From Actinacidiphila guanduensis (GTDB lineage: Bacteria; Actinomycetota; Actinomycetes; Streptomycetales; Streptomycetaceae), in assembly GCF_900103985.1 (NCBI RefSeq), contig NZ_FNIE01000003.1:248001-312000 (forward strand): a stretch of 64,000 nt of DNA, given 5' to 3'. The notes beneath the pieces were generated by a model. That model saw nothing but the letters and a program-made list of their open reading frames with translations. It was not told the origin of the DNA and made no database searches. Of this stretch, positions 9,085 to 18,026 are shown piece after piece. Each line of letters begins with the position of its first letter. Position 1 is the stretch's first letter. The position numbers were made by a program, and so were the translations under genes.

Positions 9085-10329
9085 GTGTCCCTGACCCAGC
9101 CCCTCGTCCTGGACCCCACCGGTTCCGACCCGGACAGCGAGCACGCGAAGCTGCGTGCCGCGGGAAGCGCGGTCCGCGTCGACATCCTCGGCGTGACCGC
9201 GTGGGCGGTCACCGACCCCGCCCTGCTCAAGCAGTTGCTGACCGGCCCCGACGTCTCGAAGGACGGCCGGCAGCACTGGCCGGGCTACGAGCACGCGGTG
9301 GCCACCTGGCCGCTGGCCCTGTGGGTGTCGGTGCACAACATGTTCACCGCGTACGGCGGCGACCACCGGCGGCTGCGCCGGCTGGTCGCCCCGGCCTTCA
9401 GCGCGCGCCGAATAGCCGCGCTCGGCGAGCGGATCGAGCAGATCGTGGCCGATCTGCTGGACGAGATGGCGGCCACGACCGCGCCCGGCGAGGCCACCGA
9501 CGTGCGCGAGGTGTTCGCCTACCCGATCCCGATCAAGGTGATCAGCCATCTGATGGGGCTCCCCGAGGAGCAGCAGGCGGGCTTCCGCACGGTGGTCGAC
9601 GGGGTGTTCTCCACCACGCTGACCCCCGAGGAGGCGATGGCCAACACGGTGCGCCTCTACGGCATCCTGGACGACCTGATCGCCGCCAAGCGGGCCGCGC
9701 CGGGCGACGACATGACCTCCCTGCTGATCGCCGCGCGCGACGAGGAGGGCGACGGCTCGGCGCTGGAGGAGACCGAGCTGCGCGACACCCTGCTGCTGAT
9801 GATCAGCGCCGGCTACGAGACCACCGTCAACCTGCTGGACCAGGCGATCACCGCGCTGCTCTCCCACCCCGATCAACTGGCGCTGGTGCGCTCGGGGCAG
9901 GCGGACTGGGGCAGCGTGGTGGAGGAGACGCTGCGCTTCGAGCCCGCGGTGAAGAACCTGCCGCTGCGGTTCGCGGTGCGCGACATCCCGCTGCCCGAGG
10001 GCGGGGTGATCCCGGCGGGCGAGCCGATCCTGGCGGCGTACGCGGCCGCGAACCGGCACCCCGACTGGCACGGCGAGAGCGCCGGCACCTTCGACATCAC
10101 CCGCAGTGCGCCGGGTCCCGAGCACCTGGCCTTCGGCCACGGCGTGCACTTCTGCCTGGGGGCCCCGCTGGCCCGGCTGGAGGGCACGGTCGCCCTCAAG
10201 GCGTTCTTCGACCGCTTCCCGGATGCCGAACTGGCCGTTCCCGCCTCGGCGTTGGACCGCGTACCCTCGCTCATCACCAACGGCCACCAGCGGCTGCCGA
10301 TCCGGCTGCGGCCGGCCACGGGGGCCTGA
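9085..10329 (+). CDS. Cytochrome P450, CYP154-like
   Basis: 414 residues with every standard P450 signature: I-helix SAGYETT, K-helix E281-T-L-R284, and the haem loop FGHGVHFCLG with Cys357. It resembles the CYP154 enzymes found as last gene of P450-carrying conservons. These hydroxylate small hydrophobic substrates using ferredoxin partners; no ferredoxin gene is nearby. I take the GTG at 9085 because GGAG lies six bases upstream, although the frame is open to 9058. A 220-bp repeat-filled gap separates it from the CYP157-like gene. Confidence 0.9.
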   Translation: MSLTQPLVLDPTGSDPDSEHAKLRAAGSAVRVDILGVTAWAVTDPALLKQLLTGPDVSKDGRQHWPGYEHAVATWPLALWVSVHNMFTAYGGDHRRLRRLVAPAFSARRIAALGERIEQIVADLLDEMAATTAPGEATDVREVFAYPIPIKVISHLMGLPEEQQAGFRTVVDGVFSTTLTPEEAMANTVRLYGILDDLIAAKRAAPGDDMTSLLIAARDEEGDGSALEETELRDTLLLMISAGYETTVNLLDQAITALLSHPDQLALVRSGQADWGSVVEETLRFEPAVKNLPLRFAVRDIPLPEGGVIPAGEPILAAYAAANRHPDWHGESAGTFDITRSAPGPEHLAFGHGVHFCLGAPLARLEGTVALKAFFDRFPDAELAVPASALDRVPSLITNGHQRLPIRLRPATGA

Positions 10330-10404
10330 GGGCGGCTCCGGACGCCTCTGTGGTCCATGCGTTGCGCACCGATCAGAGGAGCGAAAGGGGCGTACGGGAG
10401 CATT

Positions 10405-10442
10405 CCGGGGCGTATCCGCGGTCGATCGCGGATACGCCCCGG
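10405..10442. terminator. Perfect 16-bp hairpin after the conservon
   Basis: CCGGGGCGTATCCGCG (10405-10420) pairs perfectly with 10427-10442 across a 6-base loop. There is no T-run. It ends only 9 bases before the AAGGAGG ribosome site of the next gene, so it could be a terminator for the P450 operon or an operator or leader element of the downstream gene. Confidence 0.65.
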
Positions 10443-10464
10443 CCGTCCCGGGAAGGAGGGGGGT

Positions 10465-11010
10465 ATGGCGGTCGCAGGTGGTGACGGCGGCGGCGTCACG
10501 GAGGCGGAGCTGCTGGTGCTGGAGTACCAGCAGGTCAAGGCCGAGCAGCAGGCACGGATCGGCTTCCGGGACAACCTGCTGTACGCGATGCTGGCATCGG
10601 TGGCGGCCGCCGCGGTGGGCGCGGTGCAGGCCGGCCTGCCGGCGGCCCTGCTGCTGCTCCCGCCGGTGTCGCTGCTGCTGGGCTGGACGTACCTGGTCAA
10701 CGACGAGAAGATCTCGGCGATCGGCCGCTATGTGCGCACCGTCCTGGCACCGCGGCTGGCGGCGCTGGCCGCCACGCGGGAGGCGGTCTTCGGCTGGGAG
10801 TCCGCGCACCGCGCCGACCCGCGCCGGTCGGCCCGCAAGTACCTGCAACTGGCCGTGGACCTGCTGGCGTTCTGCGGGTCGGCGGCCGCCGCCCTGGTGG
10901 TGTGGTGGGCGACCGGCGACGGCGGCCCGGCGCTGCTGGCGGTCTCGGCCGCGGAGAGCGCGGCGCTGGCGGTGCTGGCCTGGCAGATCGTCCTGTACGC
11001 GGACCTGTGA
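10465..11010 (+). CDS. Integral membrane protein, unknown function
   Basis: 181 residues. A charged N-terminal helix with an EYQQVKAEQQARIGFRDN stretch (about 20-37) precedes a hydrophobic hairpin (about 40-76). A soluble segment follows with WTYLVNDEKISAIGRYV (near 75-92) and FGWESAH, and then a second hydrophobic pair (about 131-178). The ATG at 10465 has a very strong AAGGAGG. I recognise it as a conserved actinomycete membrane protein but know no function. It precedes the peptide/HExxH pair by 108 bp, so it may be the membrane component, sensor or effector of that locus; this is inference only. Confidence 0.75.
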   Translation: MAVAGGDGGGVTEAELLVLEYQQVKAEQQARIGFRDNLLYAMLASVAAAAVGAVQAGLPAALLLLPPVSLLLGWTYLVNDEKISAIGRYVRTVLAPRLAALAATREAVFGWESAHRADPRRSARKYLQLAVDLLAFCGSAAAALVVWWATGDGGPALLAVSAAESAALAVLAWQIVLYADL

Positions 11011-11118
11011 CCGGTGGCGGGCCGCGGCCGCGGCCGACGCCCGTCTTCCACTACGGTCGTCCGTTGCGCCACCATGAAGACCGGGACATTGTGTGACGAG
11101 TGAGATGAGGGAAACGTC

Positions 11119-11319
11119 ATGGACCTGACCGCAGCGGAGGTGGACTGCGAGTTGCTGGACCTCTCCGGGGTCTCGCTCGCGGACCTCGGCTCCTTGGACG
11201 CCACCGCGCTGGATCTGGCCACGGACCTGCTGCTCGACACCTCCCGGCGGCCGACGATGGCGACGGCCCAGGACTCCGGCGGCTGCCCTGCGACCCCAGA
11301 GGCCGGACCCGGCGAGTGA
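11119..11319 (+). CDS. Candidate RiPP precursor peptide (FxsA-like leader)
   Basis: 66 residues. The first half is Leu/Asp-rich (LLDLSGVSLADLGSLDA near 12-28), resembling leaders of FxSxx-COOH precursors. The tail is small and polar, with SGGC near 53-56 and a GPGE end. It contains no Phe, Tyr, Trp, His, Lys, Asn or Ile, so the usual FxSxx motif is absent and there is no aromatic residue for a cyclophane. ATG follows GAGG by 8 bases. The stop overlaps the start of the HExxH enzyme gene (GTGA), the expected arrangement for a precursor and its modifying enzyme. The precursor role is inferred from context and leader similarity. Confidence 0.7.
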   Translation: MDLTAAEVDCELLDLSGVSLADLGSLDATALDLATDLLLDTSRRPTMATAQDSGGCPATPEAGPGE

Positions 11320-13316
11320 CGGACGCGACCCACCCGGCTGCGGCAAGCGGCCACTTACTCGGAGACCACCCACCAGGCGAGCACCGGCTCGCCACCGCGC
11401 ACTTCCTGCAACTGGCCGACGGCGGCGGCGACTCCGCCGCGCTCGCCACCTTGCGGGCCGGCCAGCGCAGCCGCCGCCTGCTGATGGTGCGGGCGCTGGT
11501 GATGTCGCTGCGCGAGCGCCCCGACCTGCTGGCGCCGCTGCCCGCCGCCGAGGCCGCCTGGTCGCTGCTGCTGGCGGCCGAACGGGCCGATCCGGCGGCC
11601 CTGGACACCGTGCTGATGCACCCTCACGCCGGCGGCTGGCTGGGCGCGGTGACCCGCGCGCTGTGGCCGGCCAGACGGCGCGAGGAGCCGCCCGCGCAGA
11701 TCGGCTGGGAGGCGGCGGGCTACCTGCACGCGCTCGCGGCCGCGGCCGCCGTACGCGCCGGGCTGCCCTTCCGGCTGCCGGTGCCGCTGATCGACGGCGG
11801 GGTGCTGCTGCCCGCCACCGGCCGCGCCCCCTCCCCCGCCGAGCGCGCCGCCGGCGGCCCCGGCCGGTACGCGGCCGCGCCTGCGGTCTCGCCGCTGGCC
11901 GCCACCGCGCCCGGCATCGACGGGCGGGCGACGGCCGAGGTGTTCCGCGACGTCCCTGGCGGCCCCGCGTGGGTGACCTGGCCGGGGACGCAGGTGCGCG
12001 TCGACCAGCCGGACGCCGACGGTCCCGGCTGGTGGGCGCTGCGCCGGCTCTCCTCGGCCCCGGGCGCGGCCGTGCCGGCCGCGATGGTCGTCGACGACCT
12101 GGACCCCTGGCGCAACTTCCAGCGCCCCTCGCGCGCCGAACGGCTCGGCCCGGCCGAACTCGCCCGCTGGCAGGAGCTGTTCGCCGCGGCCTGGGAGCTG
12201 CTCGACCGGCAGGACGCGGTGGACCCCTCGGGCCTTTCCGCCGCCCTGCTCTCGCTGGCACCGCTGCCCGACCGGGGCCCCGCGGGCACCTTCAGCGGCA
12301 CCGCGCCCGACTCCTTCGGCGGGGTGCTGGCCAGCCTGCCCGACAGCCCCTCCGAGCTCGCGGCGACCCTGGTGCACGAGGCCCAGCACATCAAGCTCAG
12401 CGCGCTGGACGACCTGGTGCCGCTGCTGCGCAAGGGCGGCCTGGAGGAGCGGCACTACTCCCCCTGGCGGGCCGACCCGCGGCCGGTGCGCGGCATCCTG
12501 CAGGGCACCTACGCCTTCCTCGGCGTCTGCCGCTTCTGGGGCGCGCTCGCGGCCGGCGAGGGCGGGAAGCGGCAGGCGACGGCGGATTTCGAGTTCGCGC
12601 TGCGCCGGACCCAGTCGTGGACGGGGCTGCGCACGGTACGGGACTGGGCGCCGCTGACGGAGGCGGGCATGGAGTTCGCCGCTCGGATGGAGGCCGCGGT
12701 GGCGGCGCTGCTGCGCGAGCCGGTGCCCGCGGCGGCCGAGTGGGCGGCCCGGGAGGCGGTCGCCGACCACCGGATGCTGTACCGGCTGGCCCATCTGCAG
12801 CCGCCCGCTACGCGGGTTGAGCAGTACGCGGCGGCCCTGCTGGCGGGCGAGCCGCCGCCGGCCGGACCGCTGGGCGGGCGCCTGAACCCGGGCCCGGTGC
12901 TGCCGCCGCTGCGGGGCGCGCTGCTGCGGCTGCGGTTCAGCGCGCCCGAGCGCCTGTCGGGCGGGGGCGAGCCGCCGCCGGCCGGCACGGCCGACCTGCT
13001 GTGGGCGCGCGGCGAGCGGGCGGCCGCCCGTGCCGCCTACCTGGCCCGGATCCAGGGCGCGGGCACCGGCGCACCCGGCTACGGCTCGGAGGACACCGCC
13101 GGGCGCGGTGTGGTGCGCGCCGACGCCTACGCCTGGGCCGGGCTCGGCCTGACCACGGACGACCCCCGGGCCCGCCGTACGCTGCTCGCCCGCCCGGAGT
13201 GGGCGGCGGCCCTGCACCGCGCGGTGCTGCTCGCCCTGCCCCCGGGCGCCGGCCCACCGCCGTCACCGGAAGCCGTCGCCTCCTGGCTCGCCCCGGCGGT
13301 CCCCACGGACGACTGA
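11316..13316 (+). CDS. HExxH-motif peptide-modification enzyme (putative peptide beta-hydroxylase)
   Basis: 666 residues. The only obvious catalytic signature is VHEAQH (HEAQH at 354-358), followed by a long helical C-terminal half. This matches the HExxH-motif family found beside FxSxx-type precursors, in which the motif binds iron and, in studied members, supports 2-oxoglutarate-dependent beta-hydroxylation rather than proteolysis. Here it is coupled by GTGA overlap to a 66-residue peptide and no radical SAM enzyme is present. It is convergent with the vWA-NB-ARC-TPR gene. A classical metalloprotease is the alternative, but no extended zincin motif is seen. Confidence 0.8.
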   Translation: MTDATHPAAASGHLLGDHPPGEHRLATAHFLQLADGGGDSAALATLRAGQRSRRLLMVRALVMSLRERPDLLAPLPAAEAAWSLLLAAERADPAALDTVLMHPHAGGWLGAVTRALWPARRREEPPAQIGWEAAGYLHALAAAAAVRAGLPFRLPVPLIDGGVLLPATGRAPSPAERAAGGPGRYAAAPAVSPLAATAPGIDGRATAEVFRDVPGGPAWVTWPGTQVRVDQPDADGPGWWALRRLSSAPGAAVPAAMVVDDLDPWRNFQRPSRAERLGPAELARWQELFAAAWELLDRQDAVDPSGLSAALLSLAPLPDRGPAGTFSGTAPDSFGGVLASLPDSPSELAATLVHEAQHIKLSALDDLVPLLRKGGLEERHYSPWRADPRPVRGILQGTYAFLGVCRFWGALAAGEGGKRQATADFEFALRRTQSWTGLRTVRDWAPLTEAGMEFAARMEAAVAALLREPVPAAAEWAAREAVADHRMLYRLAHLQPPATRVEQYAAALLAGEPPPAGPLGGRLNPGPVLPPLRGALLRLRFSAPERLSGGGEPPPAGTADLLWARGERAAARAAYLARIQGAGTGAPGYGSEDTAGRGVVRADAYAWAGLGLTTDDPRARRTLLARPEWAAALHRAVLLALPPGAGPPPSPEAVASWLAPAVPTDD

Positions 13317-13463
13317 ACCGGGATGCCCCGCAACCCCGTTGACGCCGTCCCCCAGGCAGCGGCCCACCCGTCCGCGTCCTGGCCCACCTCGGCGGTCGCC
13401 AGGGAGGACCGAACCCGGTGGCTCCGCAAGCCCGTTGGCGCGGCCCCCGGTCAGCGGCCCACC
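13278..13463. repeat. Imperfect ~91-bp tandem duplication across a stop codon
   Basis: 13278-13368 and 13374-13463 align with about 80 percent identity by eye at an offset of 95-96 bp. The first copy spans the last 13 or so codons and the stop of the HExxH gene; the second lies in the convergent intergenic gap. Confidence 0.65.
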
Positions 13464-13511
13464 GCCGTCGCCGTCCGGCCCCTCTTGCAGCCGGACGGGG
13501 CGGGGCCGGGG

Positions 13512-16500
13512 TCATTCCATTTCGGCGTCGCAGTCGGCGCGCATGCCGCGGGCGGCGCCCACCGTGGCGGGGTGGGCCGGGCCCAGGGTGGCGCGGAAGC
13601 GGTCCAGGGTGGTGGCGTGGAGTTCGGCGGCCTCCTGGGTGCGGCCGAGGGCGCGCAGGTCCAGCGAGAGGTTGAGGGCGACCGCGAGGGTGGTCGGGTG
13701 GTCCATGGCGGCGAAGCGCTCGTGGCAGCGCTCCAGCAGGGCCCGGTCGAGCGCCTCGGCCTCGGCGTAGTCGGCGAGGGTGTAGTGGTCGCTGGCGAGG
13801 TTCGCGGCGGCCGCGATGGTGGTGGGGTGGGTGGGGCCGAGCCGGTCGGCGAGCTTGGCGGCGGCGTCGGCGTCCATCGCGCGGGCCTGCTCGACCTCGC
13901 CGAGCAGCCGCATGGTGACCGCGAGGTCGGTGCAGGCGGCAAGCGTGTAGGGGTGGTTGTCGCCGAGCATGCCGTCCAGCGTCGCGTACGCCTCCTCGCC
14001 GACCTCGCGGGCGCCGATCAGATCGGCGTTCTGCCGCAGCGCCATCGACATCGCCAGCACCGCGGAGGACAGGTTGGTGTTGCGCTTGTTGAGCTTGCGC
14101 CGGTAGGCGCGGACGGTGGCCTCCAGCGCCTCCACCGAGCCCTGGTGGTCGCCGGCCTTGCGCCGGGCGGTGGCGAGGTTGCGCGCGGCGATCAGCGACA
14201 GCGGGGCGGTGGCGTCGCCGACGACGTGCAGCACCCGCTGCATCGTCTGCTCCTGCATGTCGCGCGCCCGCAGGTAGTCGCCCGACTCGCGGATGTCGAT
14301 GGACAGGTTGCTGGTGAGGATGAGGGTGAGCAGGCTGTCCTGGCCGAGGTTGATCTCGGCGTGCTCCTTGGCCTCGCTGTCGATGGCGAGCGCGGCGTCG
14401 AAGTCGCCGGTGCGGCGCAGTGCGAGCGCGTAGTCGTTGGCGGCGGCGAGCGTCTGCGGGCTGCCCTCGTCGAACTCGCGCACGGCCCGCTGCCAGCGGT
14501 CCTGCTCGATCTCCAGCATCGCCGCGAAGTCGCCCCGGATACGCGCGTCCTGGGCGACCGAGCCCATGGTGGCGATGGTCTCGGGGTGATCCGGGCCGTG
14601 CCGCTCGCGCAGCACCCGCAGGCTGCGCAGGTTGAGTTCGGCGGCCTCGTCGTGGTCGCCGACCAGCCGCATGACGCTGCCGACGGTGCGGGCGACGGCC
14701 AGGGCCTGCAGGTCGTCCGCGCCGAGCCGGGCGTTCCACCGGTCCAGCACCTCGCGGCCGTAGTCCAGGCAGGTGGCGTAGTCGCCGCGGCCGTTGAGGT
14801 AGAAGATCAGGTTGGCGACCAGCTGGCGGACCCAGTGGTCGTCGCACTCCAGGGCGCGCGAGAAGCGGGCGTGCACCAGGAGTTCGGCGTAGGCGGCCCA
14901 GTTGGCGGCCTGGCCGCTGTCGCCGGGGTCGGAGTTGGCGAGCAGGGCGTGGGCGCCGTGCCGCATGTCGGCCCGCTCGGTCGGCGACATCTGGCCGACC
15001 AGCACCGCCCGCACCAGGCGGTGCATCTGCACCGTGCTGTCGCGGTAGTTGACCTTGATCAGGGCGTAGCGGCTGATCGCCCGGATGGCGTGGCCGAGTT
15101 TGATGGGGTCGCGCAGCACCTCGGTCAGCTCGCGCGGCAGCTCCAGGCCGCGCACCCCGGTGAAGTAGCGGCGCGGGATCGGCTCGGGGGCGAAGAAGCA
15201 GCAGATCTGCAGGAGTTGGTAGGCGCCCGGGTTGTTCTCGCCGAGCCGGCGCAGCGACATGTTCCAGGCGGCGGCCACCGGTTCGGGGTAGTCCACCGGC
15301 ACGCCGGCGCCGAGCAGTTCGCTGCGCCGCTGGATCACGTCGGCCCGCTCGCCCTCGAACGCCTGCAGGTACTCGTCCACGGGCATCCCGGTCTCCGACA
15401 GCCAGGCGGCCGCCTGCTCGATGGCCAGCGGCAGGTTGCCGAGCGTGTCGGCGATCCTCGCGGCCTGTTCGTAGGGCAGTTCGGGGCCGCGGCGGCGCAG
15501 CAGCTCCACGCTCTCCTCCACGGTGAAGACGTCCACGTCCACCGTGCGGGCGGTCCTGGCCCACAGGGCGTTGCGCGAGGTGATCAGGATGCGGCCGACC
15601 TCGCCCTGCGGGAAGAACTCCCTTACCACGTCGGGTTCCTCGGCGTTGTCGAAGACCAGCAGCCAGCGGTGGTAGGGCTCGCCGGCGGCCAGCGCCTCGA
15701 GTGTCGTGGCGACCAGGGCCGAGCTGTTGCTCACCGGGTCCAGGCCGAGCTGGGCGGCCAGTTGGGTGAGGGACTGCTTGATCTGCTCGGGGCGCTCGGC
15801 GGGGATCCACCAGACGGCGTCGTACTCCGAGGCATGCCGGTAGATGTACTCGATGGCGATCTGCGACTTGCCGACGCCGCCGAGGCCGTGCAGCGCCTCG
15901 GGCAGCACGGCGGCCGAGCCCGACTCCGAGAGGCGGTGGTGGAGTTCGTCCAGCTCCTGGCCGCGGCCGGTGAAACTCGGGTTCCTGGTGGGGGTGTTCC
16001 ACACCTGCGGGCGCCGGCCGCTGCGGCGCTCCGTGGTCTTCTCTCTGGTGCGGACGGGTGTGGGTGGCACCGTGAGTCCCCTCGTCTCGGCTACCGACGG
16101 CCCCGGCGCGGCGCCGCCCGCCGCCTGGACGGCGGTCAGGGAGTCGGCGGGGCGGGTCGGGTTCGGGTCGGCCGTTGGATCAGCCGTTGGATCAGCCATG
16201 TCAATCACCTCGGCGGCCGGGTGGCCGTGTCCTGATATAGCAGGTTTGGGGGCGCTGCCGCGGCCGGCGTCCTGCGGCGTTCGGGGTGTGTCCGCCGCCG
16301 CCTCGGCCAACCGGGCGCCCAGCGCCCGGGCGGGGGCCAGATACGGGCCGCTGATCGCGGTCATCACGGCGACCTGCACGCGGGCGTAGGGCAGCAGGCG
16401 ATCGGTCAGCCGGCCGGCCGGCAGCGCGCCGGGCTCCTCGGCCGTGCCGGGGCCGCCGGCCGCCGGGTCGGCGGCCAGGGCCCGCAGCGAGCGCAGGGCG

Positions 16501-18026
16501 GCCGGTGCGTCGCCGCGCCGGGCCTGCCGGTCCAGGGCGCCGAGCAGCAGGTAGCGGGTCTCGTCGCGGCGGCCGGCGGCCAGCAGCAGTTCGCGCACCC
16601 CGTCGTGGAAGTCGTGGCTGATCGCCGACTCGTCCATCGGGTCGTCGCCGACCTGGCGCAGCAGCCCGCCGAGCAGCACCTCGGCGAGTTCGGCCGGGCC
16701 GGCCGCGGGGCCGCCGGCGGACAGGACGTACTCCATGGTGGGGATGTTGAGCGGGACGGCGGCAAGGCGCGCGGCCAGGTTCCAGGCGGCGGGGCTGGCC
16801 TGGGTGCGGAAGCGCAGCACCCGCTCGCGCGGACCGGGCTCCCCGGCCGGCTCGTCGGCGTCCGCGGGGTCCGGCTCGGGCGGCGCCGCGGGGAAGGCGG
16901 CCCACACGCCGGCGGCGACGGGTTCGGCCGCGGCCACCAGGCGGGCCCAGCGGCCGAGCCAGCGCGGGTCCAGTTCGAGGACGGGGACCACCGGTCCGGT
17001 GCCCTCGGCCGCCTGCCAGGCCGCGCTCGGGGCGCCCGGGGCCGGCACCTTGACCGCGACCCGGCGCGCGGGCAGTCCGGTGCGGTGCCAGGCGGCCTGC
17101 GGGAGGACCTGGACGACGGCCACGGCCGCGGCCTGCGACCAGCGGGTGAGCAGGGCGGCCGCGCCGCCGTCGCGCCAGGCGGGCCCCACGGCGTCGGTGA
17201 GCACCAGCACCACCCGGCGCCGCTCCCCCGGCCGGCGGGCGGCCGTGCGCGGCCAGCCGGCGTCGGCGCGCAGGTCGGCGGGGGTGAGGCGGCCGGTGTC
17301 CATGCGGTGCACGCGCACGTCCCGGAAGGCGCCGGTGCGGCGCAGCAGGGTGGCGAACTCCGCGGCCACGTGCCGCCAGATGACCATCGAGGTGCTGGTG
17401 TCCACCACCAGCACCGCGTCGGTCCAGCGCTCCCGGGCGGGGCGCAGCAGCGGCAGCCACTGCCCGCCGGCCGCGGCCTGCCGGGCGGTGCCCTCCTCGT
17501 CCAGCTGCCAGGCGGTGCGGGAGAGGTAGCGGCGCTTGAGCGGGCGTAACGCGCGGGCCAGGGCGCGGGTGCCGAGCAGCCGGGCCGTGCCGGGAAGGAC
17601 TGCGGCGCCGGACGCGTCCTCCGGCGCCGCCGAGTGCGCGGCCGCGGCCTCCGCCCGCGCGGCGGCCCGTGGGCGGCCGCCCGGCGGGGCGGGCGGTTGC
17701 GCGCCCTCCGGTCGGGCGGGCGTGTCACCGCTGCCGGAGACGGCCCGGGTGGCGGCGGGGTCCGGCGGCCCCTCGGCAACGGAGCCGGCCGCGTCGGCCG
17801 TTTCGGGGTCCGTGCCGGGGCGGGTGGGGTCCGGCCGCGGGTGGGGCGGTTCCGCGGGGCCCTGCCGGGGGCGGCCCGCGGCGGGCGGGGCCTGGGAGCC
17901 GCGGGCGCGCACGGCGAGGTCCTCGCCGACCCCGTGGGCGGCCAGGTACAGGGCGTCGGCGACCTCGAACCACGCGGGGCCGGGGGGTTCGTGGTGCGGC
18001 GGGCCGGCGTGGCTGCCGGAGGTCAT
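13512..18026 (-). CDS. vWA (SAV_2336-type) - NB-ARC - TPR fusion protein
   Basis: 1504 residues, a STAND-class signalling ATPase. The N-terminal third contains a von Willebrand A-like fold with a MIDAS-like DTSTSM at 209-214. A disordered Ala/Gly-rich linker leads to an NB-ARC ATPase (P-loop GLGGVGKS at 714-721, Walker B LLVFDNAEE). From about 1040 to the end there are tetratricopeptide repeats. The C-terminal part matches the tetratricopeptide protein of FxSxx-COOH systems and the N-terminal part matches SAV_2336-type domains. The ATG at 18026 overlaps the stop of the MoxR gene (ATGA); an earlier in-frame start at 18080 would lie inside that gene. Likely role: threat sensor and NTP-dependent switch. 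Confidence 0.85.
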   Translation of the reverse strand: MTSGSHAGPPHHEPPGPAWFEVADALYLAAHGVGEDLAVRARGSQAPPAAGRPRQGPAEPPHPRPDPTRPGTDPETADAAGSVAEGPPDPAATRAVSGSGDTPARPEGAQPPAPPGGRPRAAARAEAAAAHSAAPEDASGAAVLPGTARLLGTRALARALRPLKRRYLSRTAWQLDEEGTARQAAAGGQWLPLLRPARERWTDAVLVVDTSTSMVIWRHVAAEFATLLRRTGAFRDVRVHRMDTGRLTPADLRADAGWPRTAARRPGERRRVVLVLTDAVGPAWRDGGAAALLTRWSQAAAVAVVQVLPQAAWHRTGLPARRVAVKVPAPGAPSAAWQAAEGTGPVVPVLELDPRWLGRWARLVAAAEPVAAGVWAAFPAAPPEPDPADADEPAGEPGPRERVLRFRTQASPAAWNLAARLAAVPLNIPTMEYVLSAGGPAAGPAELAEVLLGGLLRQVGDDPMDESAISHDFHDGVRELLLAAGRRDETRYLLLGALDRQARRGDAPAALRSLRALAADPAAGGPGTAEEPGALPAGRLTDRLLPYARVQVAVMTAISGPYLAPARALGARLAEAAADTPRTPQDAGRGSAPKPAISGHGHPAAEVIDMADPTADPTADPNPTRPADSLTAVQAAGGAAPGPSVAETRGLTVPPTPVRTREKTTERRSGRRPQVWNTPTRNPSFTGRGQELDELHHRLSESGSAAVLPEALHGLGGVGKSQIAIEYIYRHASEYDAVWWIPAERPEQIKQSLTQLAAQLGLDPVSNSSALVATTLEALAAGEPYHRWLLVFDNAEEPDVVREFFPQGEVGRILITSRNALWARTARTVDVDVFTVEESVELLRRRGPELPYEQAARIADTLGNLPLAIEQAAAWLSETGMPVDEYLQAFEGERADVIQRRSELLGAGVPVDYPEPVAAAWNMSLRRLGENNPGAYQLLQICCFFAPEPIPRRYFTGVRGLELPRELTEVLRDPIKLGHAIRAISRYALIKVNYRDSTVQMHRLVRAVLVGQMSPTERADMRHGAHALLANSDPGDSGQAANWAAYAELLVHARFSRALECDDHWVRQLVANLIFYLNGRGDYATCLDYGREVLDRWNARLGADDLQALAVARTVGSVMRLVGDHDEAAELNLRSLRVLRERHGPDHPETIATMGSVAQDARIRGDFAAMLEIEQDRWQRAVREFDEGSPQTLAAANDYALALRRTGDFDAALAIDSEAKEHAEINLGQDSLLTLILTSNLSIDIRESGDYLRARDMQEQTMQRVLHVVGDATAPLSLIAARNLATARRKAGDHQGSVEALEATVRAYRRKLNKRNTNLSSAVLAMSMALRQNADLIGAREVGEEAYATLDGMLGDNHPYTLAACTDLAVTMRLLGEVEQARAMDADAAAKLADRLGPTHPTTIAAAANLASDHYTLADYAEAEALDRALLERCHERFAAMDHPTTLAVALNLSLDLRALGRTQEAAELHATTLDRFRATLGPAHPATVGAARGMRADCDAEME

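Noticed and set aside
13323..16235. 970-codon plus-strand ORF antisense to the vWA-NB-ARC-TPR gene
   Set aside because: Typical high-GC shadow frame: low-complexity Gly/Val/Arg/Gln translation with no domain, while the minus strand encodes clear P-loop and TPR motifs.
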